From the IMG/VR virus record IMGVR_UViG_3300017733_000038, positions 1 through 27,007 of that record: DNA of 27,007 nucleotides, one strand, 5' to 3'. The translations under genes were made by a program, and so were the position numbers. The DNA comes from a virus. This document shows, in pieces, positions 1-6,240 of the stretch (position 1 is the first letter of the stretch; each line of letters opens with the position of its first letter). Below the pieces are notes generated by a model. The model saw only the letters and a list, made by a program, of their open reading frames with translations, did no database searches and was not told the DNA's origin.

Positions 1-6
1 GCGGAG

Positions 7-828
7 ATGGAGCGGCGCGAGGTGGGAAAGCCGCCGAGACTACATCTCGGCATGAGCGGCGGCGGATACTGTTCGCGTCGGCAGTGGTACGGCTGGCTAT
101 GGGCTGCACCGCGCAGCATACCAGCGCGCGGATTGTGCGCGATCGATGACGGCAACCGCGGCGAAGACGTGATTGCAGCGCGGCTGCAAGCGGCGCCAGG
201 TTCGTCGTTGCTGACGCGCGATCCAGAAACCGGGCGACAGTTTGAGGTCGTTGATGCCGGCGGGCATGTGGCGGGCCACATGGACGGCGTCGTTTACGGC
301 CATCCGGCGGCACCAAAGACGCCGCATGTGTGGGAATGCAAGGTGGTCAACCAGCGCAAGTTTGACGCCTTCCGCAAGCTCAAAGCAAAGGATGGCGAGA
401 AGGCGACACTGCGGCAATGGGATTACGTCTACTGGGTCCAGGCGCAGCTTTATATGCTGCACGGCGGCTACACGCGGCACTGGACGACCGTTGCGTCGGC
501 AGGGTGCCGCGATTGGGACAGCTGCCGCACCGAGTTCGTGCGCGACGAGGCTGAGTATTTGGCTGAGCGGATGCGGTCGATGGTCGAGAATGTCGGCGAG
601 TTGCCGGAGCGCGTGGCGGAAACGCCGAAGGCGCCCGACTGCATGTGGTGCGACTACAAGGACATTTGCCACGAAGGCGCGCCCGTCGCTTTGAACTGCC
701 GCACCTGTTCGTTCGCCAAGCCGGTCGATGGGCCGCAATGGCTTTGCACAAAGCACAAAAAATATCTGGATGCCGGCGAGCAAGCGGCGGGCTGCGGTGA
801 TTATTCCAAGCGTGAGGCGATGGCGTGA
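7..828 (+). CDS. Cas4/RecB-like PD-(D/E)XK exonuclease with Fe-S and second Cys cluster
   Basis: Probable DNA exonuclease acting in phage recombination or replication. The PD-(D/E)XK core is visible as GHMDG (D93), then WECK (E110, K112), then QAQLY (Q145 to Y149), which matches the RecB-family QxxxY motif. A cysteine in CSRRQWYGW (C22) and three near the C-terminus (C212, C215, C221) match the four-cysteine 4Fe-4S arrangement of Cas4 and AddB nucleases. A second set (C231, C234, C247, C263) forms a C-terminal zinc-ribbon-like tail. The frame is open to the window edge, so translation may begin upstream of position 7; only six bases precede the ATG and no ribosome site can be judged. The 3' end overlaps the next gene by four bases (GTGA). 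There is no CRISPR context, so this is a phage Cas4-like nuclease and not an adaptation protein. The fold is confident; the exact substrate is inferred. Confidence 0.8.
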   Translation: MERREVGKPPRLHLGMSGGGYCSRRQWYGWLWAAPRSIPARGLCAIDDGNRGEDVIAARLQAAPGSSLLTRDPETGRQFEVVDAGGHVAGHMDGVVYGHPAAPKTPHVWECKVVNQRKFDAFRKLKAKDGEKATLRQWDYVYWVQAQLYMLHGGYTRHWTTVASAGCRDWDSCRTEFVRDEAEYLAERMRSMVENVGELPERVAETPKAPDCMWCDYKDICHEGAPVALNCRTCSFAKPVDGPQWLCTKHKKYLDAGEQAAGCGDYSKREAMA

Positions 829-980
829 TCTGCCCCGACTGCGATGGCGAGGGCGAGGTCGAGCGCGAGCGCGTGGTCGGCGGCTACAGCCACGGCAACC
901 CCTGGCAGGGGTACGACGTTTATTGGGTTGAGTGCGAGCGGTGCGGTGGATGGGGCGAGGTTGAGGATGACGAATGTTGA
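825..980 (+). CDS. Small zinc-ribbon-like protein (CxxC...CxxC), 51 aa
   Basis: A short gene with a GTG start in a GTGA overlap with the nuclease stop. It ends TGTTGA, seven bases past the first base of the next gene's ATG. The product has two knuckles, CPDC at residues 3-6 and CERC at about residues 38-41, separated by a loop rich in Gly, Tyr and Trp, with an acidic tail ending in Cys. Paired CPxC and CxxC knuckles like these resemble the zinc ribbons of DnaJ-type central domains or small phage zinc proteins. It fills the 145-base gap between two real genes exactly, which supports it being translated. Function is unknown; it may be a nucleic-acid-binding or nuclease-partner protein. GTG is the only in-frame start compatible with coupling. 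Confidence 0.6.
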   Translation: MICPDCDGEGEVERERVVGGYSHGNPWQGYDVYWVECERCGGWGEVEDDEC

Positions 981-1771
981 ATGTGATTAGCCTTGGCGCG
1001 GGTGTGCAAAGCACAGTGATGGCGCTGATGGCGGCACACGGTGAACTGCCGATGCCCGACTGCGCGATCTTTGCTGATACGCAGTGGGAGCCGCCAGAAG
1101 TTTATGCGCATTTAGATTGGCTTGAGGCGCAGCTACCGTTTCCCGTTCACCGGGTGACAATGGGCGATTTGCGCGCGGACACGATTGCTGGCGGTTCTCC
1201 ATCGCTGGGAGATTTTCAACCAATTCCGTTCTTTACGTTGGAAAATGAGACAGAGGGGATCGGTCGGCGTGAATGCACCAGCCATTACAAAATCAAACCA
1301 ATCCGATTGAAGATGCGCGAAATGCTGGGTCTAAAAAAAGGCCAGCGCAGTAAAGGCGTAGTCGCCCGCACATGGATTGGCATCAGCACCGACGAAGCGA
1401 TGCGGATGAAACCAGCGCGGGACGCTTGGATTGAAAATGTTTGGCCGCTTATAGACGCTGAAATGTCGCGCCAAGATTGTTTGCGGTGGTTTGAGAAGCG
1501 ATACCCGCTGCGGCCACTAGCAAAATCTGCTTGCATTGGTTGTCCGTTTCACAACGCTCGCGAGTGGCGAGACATGAAACTGAACGACCCTTCGTCATTC
1601 GCTGATGCTGTGGCTTTTGACAAAGCCATCCGAAAAAGCACGCGCGGTAACAAGCAGCAATTTTTACACCCGCAACGTAAGCCGCTGGACGAAGTGGACT
1701 TTCGCAACCTGGAAGACATGGGGCAACTCAACTTCTTTAACGAGGAGTGCGAGGGCATGTGTGGGGTGTGA
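974..1771 (+). CDS. PAPS reductase-like / N-type ATP pyrophosphatase family protein
   Basis: The N-terminus MLNVISLGAGVQS carries an SGGxxS-like PP-loop (residues 6-13) as found in the adenine-nucleotide alpha-hydrolase superfamily (PAPS reductase, DndC, tRNA thiolases). It continues with the hallmark FADTQWEPP at about residues 33-41. RECTSHYKIKPI (C101) and CIGCPFH (C187, C190) give three cysteines that could hold an Fe-S cluster or take part in sulfur transfer. WIGISTDEAMRMKP is a further segment that I recall from phage members. Length 265 aa is normal for the phage family. Real reactions in phages are unknown; nucleotide or DNA sulfur modification is a guess. It overlaps the previous gene by seven bases and the following gene by four (GTGA). 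Confidence 0.8.
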   Translation: MLNVISLGAGVQSTVMALMAAHGELPMPDCAIFADTQWEPPEVYAHLDWLEAQLPFPVHRVTMGDLRADTIAGGSPSLGDFQPIPFFTLENETEGIGRRECTSHYKIKPIRLKMREMLGLKKGQRSKGVVARTWIGISTDEAMRMKPARDAWIENVWPLIDAEMSRQDCLRWFEKRYPLRPLAKSACIGCPFHNAREWRDMKLNDPSSFADAVAFDKAIRKSTRGNKQQFLHPQRKPLDEVDFRNLEDMGQLNFFNEECEGMCGV

Positions 1772-2106
1772 CGCACGGCCTGTGCGCGGTGTGCTGGAAA
1801 CCAGATCGTGGGTTTGGCTGGTCGCCGCGACTGATTGGTTCGAGCCGGCCTGATCGCTGGTGCTGTACGAGGGAACATTTGAGATGGTGGAGAGAGAGGA
1901 AGATGGATTGGACGGACGAAGAGAACGAAATGATTTTGGAAGCCGGCAAGTCTGGCGGGCAGTATCTGGAGTCGATCGGGATCACTGATCTGCGGGCGCT
2001 CGACAAGGGCCAGTGGCTGATGTTCTTGCGGTCGGTCATCGGGCGGTCGGCTGAGTTGAACGCTGGCCGGCGGGCGGCTGAGTTAAACGACGATATTCCA
2101 TTTTGA
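1768..2106 (+). CDS. DUF6511-like phage protein
   Basis: About 112 residues. The N-terminal part has LCAVCWKPDRGFGW followed by a second Cys pair (CC), suggesting a small metal-binding knuckle. The C-terminal half is helical and acidic and ends in DDIPF, a tail I associate with DUF6511 proteins of phages. The frame is open back to a GTG at 1747, but GTG at 1768 makes a GTGA overlap with the preceding stop, the same coupling used two genes earlier, so I prefer it; GAGGG at 1751-1755 could serve as ribosome site. The TGA stop overlaps the ATG of the following methyltransferase reading frame (TGATG). Role unknown. Confidence 0.65.
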   Translation: MTHGLCAVCWKPDRGFGWSPRLIGSSRPDRWCCTREHLRWWRERKMDWTDEENEMILEAGKSGGQYLESIGITDLRALDKGQWLMFLRSVIGRSAELNAGRRAAELNDDIPF

Positions 2107-3013
2107 TGGCTCAAAAAAAAACTTCTCCGTCCTTGACCTGTTCTCAGGCATCGGAGGGTTCAGTCTCGGACTTGAGGCAGCAGGAGCTTTTCGGACAGTC
2201 GCATTCTGTGAGCAAGACGCCTTCTGCCAAGCTGTTCTGCGAAAGCATTGGCCCGACGTCCCGATCTACGATGATGTCAGAACCATCGACGCAGATCGAC
2301 TTGGAAGAGTTGACCTCATCTGCGGCGGGTTCCCATGCCAGCCGTGGTCCGTTGCCGGGGAGCAGCGAGGCGCAGAAGATGACCGAGATCTCTGGCCGGA
2401 AATGCTGCGAGTTATTGAAGCTGTACAAAGTCGGTGGGTCATTGGCGAAAATGTCCGAGGCTTTGTTAACGAACCGCTGGGCCTCCAGCGCAGCCTTTCT
2501 GACTTGGAAAGCATCGGATACCAAGCCGTCCCATTTGTTATTCCAGCTTGCGCCGTCGATGCCCCCCACCGACGAGACCGGGTCTGGATCATCGCCGCGA
2601 AAGATGGCACCAACGCCGACAGCAAGCGATCACATAGAACGGACATCAACGAGCAGCGAGAAAGTAAACCCGCTGACGGGGAAGAGCGTATCGCTGGACA
2701 GGTTCGTGCGGTTCTGGCCGGACGCGGAGACGCAGGAAAGCGGCAAACCGAAAATGTGGCCGACGCCGAGAGCCTCCGAGTGGAAAGGGACAGGGCCGCT
2801 TGGCAGCAAAAGCCACAAACACCACCTGACCAAAGGCTACCTAGACGCGACAGTGCAGGAAGCGGAGCAGGTCACTGGGCAACTGAACCCGACGTGGGTC
2901 GAGTGGCTCATGGGATTTCCAACCGGGCACACCGACTTAAAGCCCTCGGAAATGCCGTCGTCCCGCAAGTCGTTACGCAAATCGGCAAAGCAATCATCGA
3001 AGCGGAGGGCTGA
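2106..3013 (+). CDS. C5-cytosine DNA methyltransferase, readable only through a -1 shift at A9
   Basis: Translation of the main frame gives all key motifs of DNA (cytosine-5) methyltransferases: motif I DLFSGIGGFSLG, motif IV GGFPCQPWS with the catalytic Cys, motif VI GENVRG, motif VIII HRRDRVWIIA and motif X RLKALGNAVVPQ. The motif frame has stops at 2057 and 2084 and no ATG, GTG or TTG between there and motif I; its first ATG (2402) lies after the catalytic motif. The ATG at 2106, coupled to the previous stop, reads five codons and then must slip back one base on the A run at 2113-2121 to enter the motif frame. This gives a product of about 302 aa beginning MAQKKNFSVLDLFSG, a normal start for the family. 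The stop overlaps the primase ATG (TGATG). Likely role: methylation of phage DNA against host restriction. The alternative is a homopolymer sequencing error or a decayed gene. Confidence 0.85.
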
Positions 3014-3029
3014 TGGTCGCGATACCTGA
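2106..3029 (+). CDS. Unshifted overlapping frame through the methyltransferase gene, 307 aa
   Basis: From the same ATG, reading without a shift gives an uninterrupted 307-codon frame that ends 17 bases inside the primase gene. The product is Ser-, Pro- and Thr-rich and has no methyltransferase motifs. Yet segments such as FQLAPSMPPTDETGSGS, PTPTASD, MWPTPRASEWKGTGP and LNPTWVEWLMGFPTGHTDL look like patterns I remember from phage hypothetical proteins annotated beside cytosine methyltransferases. Those segments lie exactly opposite conserved methyltransferase stretches (for example LNPTWVEWLMG is the other frame of TEPDVGRVAHG). The similarity may therefore only mirror conservation of the enzyme. 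Listed because it is the frame an unshifted ribosome would make. Low confidence as a functional protein. Confidence 0.25.
   Translation: MAQKKTSPSLTCSQASEGSVSDLRQQELFGQSHSVSKTPSAKLFCESIGPTSRSTMMSEPSTQIDLEELTSSAAGSHASRGPLPGSSEAQKMTEISGRKCCELLKLYKVGGSLAKMSEALLTNRWASSAAFLTWKASDTKPSHLLFQLAPSMPPTDETGSGSSPRKMAPTPTASDHIERTSTSSEKVNPLTGKSVSLDRFVRFWPDAETQESGKPKMWPTPRASEWKGTGPLGSKSHKHHLTKGYLDATVQEAEQVTGQLNPTWVEWLMGFPTGHTDLKPSEMPSSRKSLRKSAKQSSKRRADGRDT
2113..2121 (+). other. A9 slippery tract (candidate -1 frameshift or slippage site)
   Basis: Nine consecutive A residues follow ATG GCT C. In the zero frame this reads CAA AAA AAA ACT and contains the heptamer A AAA AAA, which fits the X XXY YYZ rule. A -1 ribosomal shift, or transcripts with one extra A, both continue as AAC TTC TCC in the methyltransferase frame. 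I see no strong upstream Shine-Dalgarno-like stimulator. Confidence 0.6.
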
Positions 3030-5058
3030 GATAATCATCCGACCGCAGGTGAGCGGCTTGGAATCTGTGCGCGACTTCACCGACGCGGCGTCCGCGTTCG
3101 GTCTGCGCCTGGCTGGCGTGGCGGTGGCAGATGACCAAATCCATCGTGTGCCGGATGGCGAAGCGCGCGGCAAGAACACGTCGGGCTGGTACGTTCTGTC
3201 CGAGTTGGACGGCATCTTGTACGGGTCGTTCGGATCGTGGAAGGCGGGACGCGGTCAGCAGACATGGTGCAGCCGTGAGGCTGGCGCGCTAACCATTGTT
3301 GAGAAGCACAACATCCAGCTTGCGCGTGAGCGGCAGGCGGCAGAGATTGAGGCGCGGCGCCTTGAGGCAGCGGCACAGGCGGAGCAAGACATTGCCGCGG
3401 CAGAGTTCGCGGTCGATCATCCTTACCTGGTAGCCAAGCAGGTCGGATCGCACGGGTTGCTGCTGGACGGCGACAAGCTGCTGATCCCGATCGTGGATAG
3501 TACCGGACAGGTGATCTCGCACCAGACCATTGGGCCTGATGGCGAAAAGCGGTTTCTGGCCGGCGGACGCAAGAAGGGAGGCTTCTTCATGCTGGGGCGC
3601 CCATCCGGCGTGATCTATGTGGCGGAAGGCTATTCCACGGCAGCGTCTGTATCTGAGGCGACCGGACAGTGCGCGGTGTGTGCGTTCGATGCGGGCAACC
3701 TGGCGCCGGTGGTGGAAGGATTGCGGGCTGCGTGGCCGCGCGCCGAGATCGTGATTGCGGCCGATAACGACGCCAGCGGTGCGGGCATGGACGGTGCGAG
3801 GAAGGCGAAGCCCGACTACATCGTCATGCCGGACGAGGTTGGTGCCGATTGGAACGACGTGTGGGTGTCTGATGGCCGTCAGGCGGTCTTGGATGGCGTC
3901 CAGAGTCGCATTGTGCGCGTTATGGCATCAGGCTTCAGTGCTGCCGACATGCGCGGCGTGGAGCCGCGGCGGTGGCTATATGGCAAGCATCTGATCCGTG
4001 GATATGTGTCGGCTACCGTGTCGCCGGGTGGCGTGGGCAAAACCACGCTGGAACTGACCGAAGCCATCGCGTTGGCGACGGGGCGCGACCTGCTGGGCGT
4101 TCCAGTGCGCGAGCGGGTTCGAGTGTGGCATTACAACTTGGAAGATCCGCGCGACGAGCTTCTGCGGCGGGCGTGGGCTATCTGTGAGCATTATAGGATT
4201 GATCCCAGTGAGCTTGAGGGCTGGCTGTTCTTGGATTCGGGCCGCGACTGCAAGATGATTGTCGCCGAACCAGTGGACGGCATTGTGGCGCCGACAGTGG
4301 CCGCGGAGCAGGTAATTGAGCAGATGCAGCGGCTGAACATCGGGCTGCTCCAGGTCGATCCGTTGGTGAAGGCCCACTACGCCGAAGAGAACGACAACAA
4401 GCAGATCGATGCGGTGCTGGACGTGTTCGCTGATGTAGCAAAGCGGTGCGGTGCGGCGATCGATCTTGTCCATCACACCCGCAAGCCGCCGTCTGGGTTT
4501 GTTGCTACTGCCGGCGACATAAACACCGCGCGAGGCGCCGGCGCTTTGGCCGGTGCCGTGCGATCGGCGCGGACCATTACACCAATGTCAGACAAAGAGG
4601 CTGAAGGCTTCGACATCCTGCCCGCGCGGCGGTCGTGGTACGTCCGCGTGGACGACGCGAAGGGCAATATGAGCGCACCCAGCGCGGATGCGGTGTGGTT
4701 CGAGCGTCATTCGGTTGAGTTAATGCAGGGCGATTATGTGGGCGTTCTGGCGCCCTGGTCGCCGCCTGATCCATTTGACGGGCTGGGCGTTGATGGTGCG
4801 CGGCGTGCTTTGCTGCTGATTGGCGAGGGGTTGGACGACGGCCAACGCTACACTTGGACCCAAAGGTCGGCCGCACGTTGGGCCGGCACAGTGCTGGTGC
4901 AAATGGGCATCGCAGACGGCGCAGCAAAAACCATCATTCGAGCGTGGCAACAGTCCGGCGTCCTGTATTCAGATGAATACAAGAACCCAGTTCGCCGGCG
5001 ATCTGATGAAGGATTATTCGTTGATTTTGACAAGCTGCCGGGGGTGAACAATGGGTGA
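3013..5058 (+). CDS. Toprim primase fused to RepA-like (AAA_25) replicative helicase
   Basis: A 681-residue replication protein. Residues 1-110 resemble the N-terminal region of phage Toprim proteins (SGWYVLSELDG, YGSFGSWKAG) without a CHC2 zinc finger. Residues 112-130 form an Ala/Glu/Arg-rich helix. The Toprim domain spans about 196-285, with the catalytic Glu in VAEGYSTAASV (E205) and the acidic pair in IAADNDASGAG (D251, D253). The helicase part shows Walker A SPGGVGKTT (K343), Walker B GLLQVDPL (D449) and a LVHHTRK motif, typical of RepA/AAA_25 hexameric ATPases. The start overlaps the methyltransferase stop (TGATG) and has GGAGGG at 3004-3009 as ribosome site. It should prime and unwind DNA at the fork. 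Domain assignment is confident; the primase activity is inferred. Confidence 0.88.
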   Translation: MVAIPEIIIRPQVSGLESVRDFTDAASAFGLRLAGVAVADDQIHRVPDGEARGKNTSGWYVLSELDGILYGSFGSWKAGRGQQTWCSREAGALTIVEKHNIQLARERQAAEIEARRLEAAAQAEQDIAAAEFAVDHPYLVAKQVGSHGLLLDGDKLLIPIVDSTGQVISHQTIGPDGEKRFLAGGRKKGGFFMLGRPSGVIYVAEGYSTAASVSEATGQCAVCAFDAGNLAPVVEGLRAAWPRAEIVIAADNDASGAGMDGARKAKPDYIVMPDEVGADWNDVWVSDGRQAVLDGVQSRIVRVMASGFSAADMRGVEPRRWLYGKHLIRGYVSATVSPGGVGKTTLELTEAIALATGRDLLGVPVRERVRVWHYNLEDPRDELLRRAWAICEHYRIDPSELEGWLFLDSGRDCKMIVAEPVDGIVAPTVAAEQVIEQMQRLNIGLLQVDPLVKAHYAEENDNKQIDAVLDVFADVAKRCGAAIDLVHHTRKPPSGFVATAGDINTARGAGALAGAVRSARTITPMSDKEAEGFDILPARRSWYVRVDDAKGNMSAPSADAVWFERHSVELMQGDYVGVLAPWSPPDPFDGLGVDGARRALLLIGEGLDDGQRYTWTQRSAARWAGTVLVQMGIADGAAKTIIRAWQQSGVLYSDEYKNPVRRRSDEGLFVDFDKLPGVNNG

Positions 5059-5212
5059 ACATTGGGGTGTCTGTTTTTGGTCTGTTACTGCGCGCTTACT
5101 GCGCACTAGCTGCGCAAAAAGTGCGCGCGCAGAAAAATTCCGTACTAGTTTACTGCGCACGCGCACGCCAATGCGCTTGCTGCGCATTTGGCGCGCACTT
5201 GGTGCGCAGTAA
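5051..5212 (+). CDS. Possible 53-aa Arg-rich small ORF within the repeat region
   Basis: An ATG at 5051 overlaps the primase stop (ATGGGTGA) and has a G-rich stretch just upstream at 5040-5044. The frame runs 53 codons to a TAA at 5210. The product is rich in Arg and Leu with several LLR words, and this bias follows directly from the repeated CTGCGC words in the DNA. I cannot tell whether this is a translated protein or only an open frame across a non-coding repeat region. No family recognised. Confidence 0.25.
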   Translation: MGEHWGVCFWSVTARLLRTSCAKSARAEKFRTSLLRTRTPMRLLRIWRALGAQ

Positions 5213-5242
5213 ACGTGGCTAGTACGTTGGCGAAAGGTGCGC
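5085..5242 (+). repeat. Palindrome-rich GCGC-word cluster; candidate origin or operator
   Basis: The segment holds more than ten GCGC-centred words, many as TGCGCA. TTACTGCGC occurs three times directly (5085, 5096, 5150). A perfect 12-base inverted pair TTTACTGCGCAC / GTGCGCAGTAAA lies at 5149-5160 and 5202-5213. It is flanked by a second perfect pair CGTACTAG (5141-5148) / CTAGTACG (5219-5226), so the arms extend to 20 bases with a five-base bulge. Inside lies another near-perfect hairpin, GCCAATGCGC (5167-5176) with GCGCATTTGGC (5182-5192). Its position directly after the primase-helicase gene and before an HTH gene suits a replication origin or an operator. No function is proven. Confidence 0.6.
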
Positions 5243-5243
5243 A

Positions 5244-5660
5244 ATGATGGGTGAGTTTGAAGCCTTGCGGCAGCGTGTCGGCGATGTCGATGGGTTGGTT
5301 GGTTTGTTCTTTGAAGCCGCTGAGACTGAGCGGAAGATGCCGGGAGTTATGCGGAAGAAGTATCGCGTGGCTTGGCCGACTTATCTGCCTGATCCGGGGC
5401 TGGCTTATGGGTATGGAGAGTTTGAGGTGCGACCGAGTCCGGCTGATGCGGGTGAGGTCGATCGCTGGGATGCTGCGCTGCGGCTTACAAGGCTGCTGGA
5501 GGCCGATGACGCTCGTTTGGTATGGGCAGTAGCCCATTCGGCCGTGAGGCGGCAGAGAGGGCCGGCATGGCGCCGTGTGGCGGGTTTGGTGGGCTGTCAC
5601 CCGGCGACGGCCAAGCGGCGGTTTGAGCGGGCTATTTTGGAGTTGTGGTACAAGATATAG
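5244..5660 (+). CDS. DUF6362-like helix-turn-helix protein
   Basis: A 138-residue protein. The N-terminal 70 residues are mixed, with a WPTYLPDPGLAYGYGEF segment. The C-terminal half has the layout I associate with phage DUF6362 proteins: WDAALRLTRLLEADDARLVWAV (spanning about residues 75-96), then a basic linker and WRRVAGLVGCHPATAKRRF, which reads as a helix-turn-helix. A DNA-binding role is likely, possibly at the palindrome cluster directly upstream. ATG codons at 5244 and 5247 are both possible; GAAAGG at 5232-5237 gives a reasonable ribosome site for the first. It is the last gene before a terminator. Confidence 0.7.
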   Translation: MMGEFEALRQRVGDVDGLVGLFFEAAETERKMPGVMRKKYRVAWPTYLPDPGLAYGYGEFEVRPSPADAGEVDRWDAALRLTRLLEADDARLVWAVAHSAVRRQRGPAWRRVAGLVGCHPATAKRRFERAILELWYKI

Positions 5661-5669
5661 TGTTTGGTG

Positions 5670-5699
5670 TTGACGATGCACACCAAATGTGGGTATTTT
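5670..5699 (+). promoter_or_regulatory. Weak sigma70-like promoter candidate
   Basis: TTGACG at 5670-5675 and TATTTT at 5694-5699, 18 bases apart, resemble -35 and -10 boxes. The candidate lies between the stop of the HTH gene and a terminator hairpin, so any transcript would first meet that terminator, which argues for attenuation or against a real promoter. Confidence 0.25.
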
Positions 5700-5709
5700 T
5701 CTGTATGGT

Positions 5710-5749
5710 GGCGTTCTGACGCCAATCACCCGCTTCGGCGGGTTTTTTT
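5710..5749 (+). terminator. Rho-independent terminator with a preceding hairpin
   Basis: CCCGC-TTCG-GCGGG at 5729-5742 is a perfect five-pair stem with a stable UUCG-type loop, followed by seven T residues (5743-5749). Just upstream GGCGT-TCTG-ACGCC (5710-5723) forms a second perfect hairpin. This closes the replication block nine bases before the small terminase gene. Confidence 0.85.
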
Positions 5750-5757
5750 ATGGGTGG

Positions 5758-6240
5758 ATGATGACCAAGCGGTTCAAGGTCACGAAGTCGAAGATGCAGG
5801 AAGTCTGCGACGAACTCGCGAAGGGCAAGTCGCTGCGTTCGGTGTGTGACAAGGGCGAGAACATGCCGCATTGGGTCACGGTGCTGAAGGCGGTGCAGCG
5901 TGATGAAGACCTGTTTGATATGTACAGCCGGGCGAGAGCGATCGGTGCCGAGGTTCTGAGCGACGAGATGCACGATCTGGCGGCGTCTCCGCTGCCGACA
6001 GACATGGACCCGCGATACATGAACGCAGAGGTGCAGCGGCGTCGGCTTGAGGTTGACACCAAGAAGTGGACGTTCGCGAAGATGCAGCCCCGTGGTGTGC
6101 GTCACAAGAAGGAAGACATTGAGCAGCAGAACGGACCTGTGACATTGGTCTGGGGTGCGGTGCCTGATGAGCAGGAGCAAGGCAAGTCTGAGCCGGCCGA
6201 TGTCATCAAGCTGGTGGCTGACGACACGTCGAAACAATAG
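5758..6240 (+). CDS. terS: Terminase small subunit-like protein
   Basis: About 161 residues. The segment LRSVCDKGENMPHWVTVLKA, followed by DLFDMYSRARAIGAEVLSDEM, is the typical pattern of phage small terminase proteins in which a DNA-binding helix-turn-helix (R-S-V ... M-P ... T-V) is followed by D-x-F-x-x-x-Y-x-x-A-R. It should recognise phage DNA and hand it to the large subunit. The frame is open further left, through the terminator, but ATG at 5758 or 5761 (tandem, after GGGTGG) gives a sensible MTKRFKVTK start. The C-terminus is acidic. The large subunit lies 860 bases downstream. Confidence 0.72.
   Translation: MMTKRFKVTKSKMQEVCDELAKGKSLRSVCDKGENMPHWVTVLKAVQRDEDLFDMYSRARAIGAEVLSDEMHDLAASPLPTDMDPRYMNAEVQRRRLEVDTKKWTFAKMQPRGVRHKKEDIEQQNGPVTLVWGAVPDEQEQGKSEPADVIKLVADDTSKQ

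Noticed and set aside
7-828. CRISPR-associated Cas4 adaptation gene
   Set aside because: No repeats, no cas1 or cas2 nearby, and all neighbours are phage genes; better read as a phage nuclease.
97-1014. Long antisense open frame of 305 codons under the nuclease gene
   Set aside because: Arg-rich product with no domain, no ribosome site, and it mirrors the GC-rich third positions of the sense genes; shadow frame.
2402-3013. Methyltransferase fragment starting at the internal ATG 2402
   Set aside because: It would lack motif I and the catalytic PCQ Cys; the complete enzyme is present just upstream in the same frame, so this start is an artefact of the missing upstream start codon.
5689-5757. 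Upstream extension of the small terminase gene
   Set aside because: The extension would translate through the terminator stem and T run; tandem ATGs at 5758 and 5761 fit the family start.
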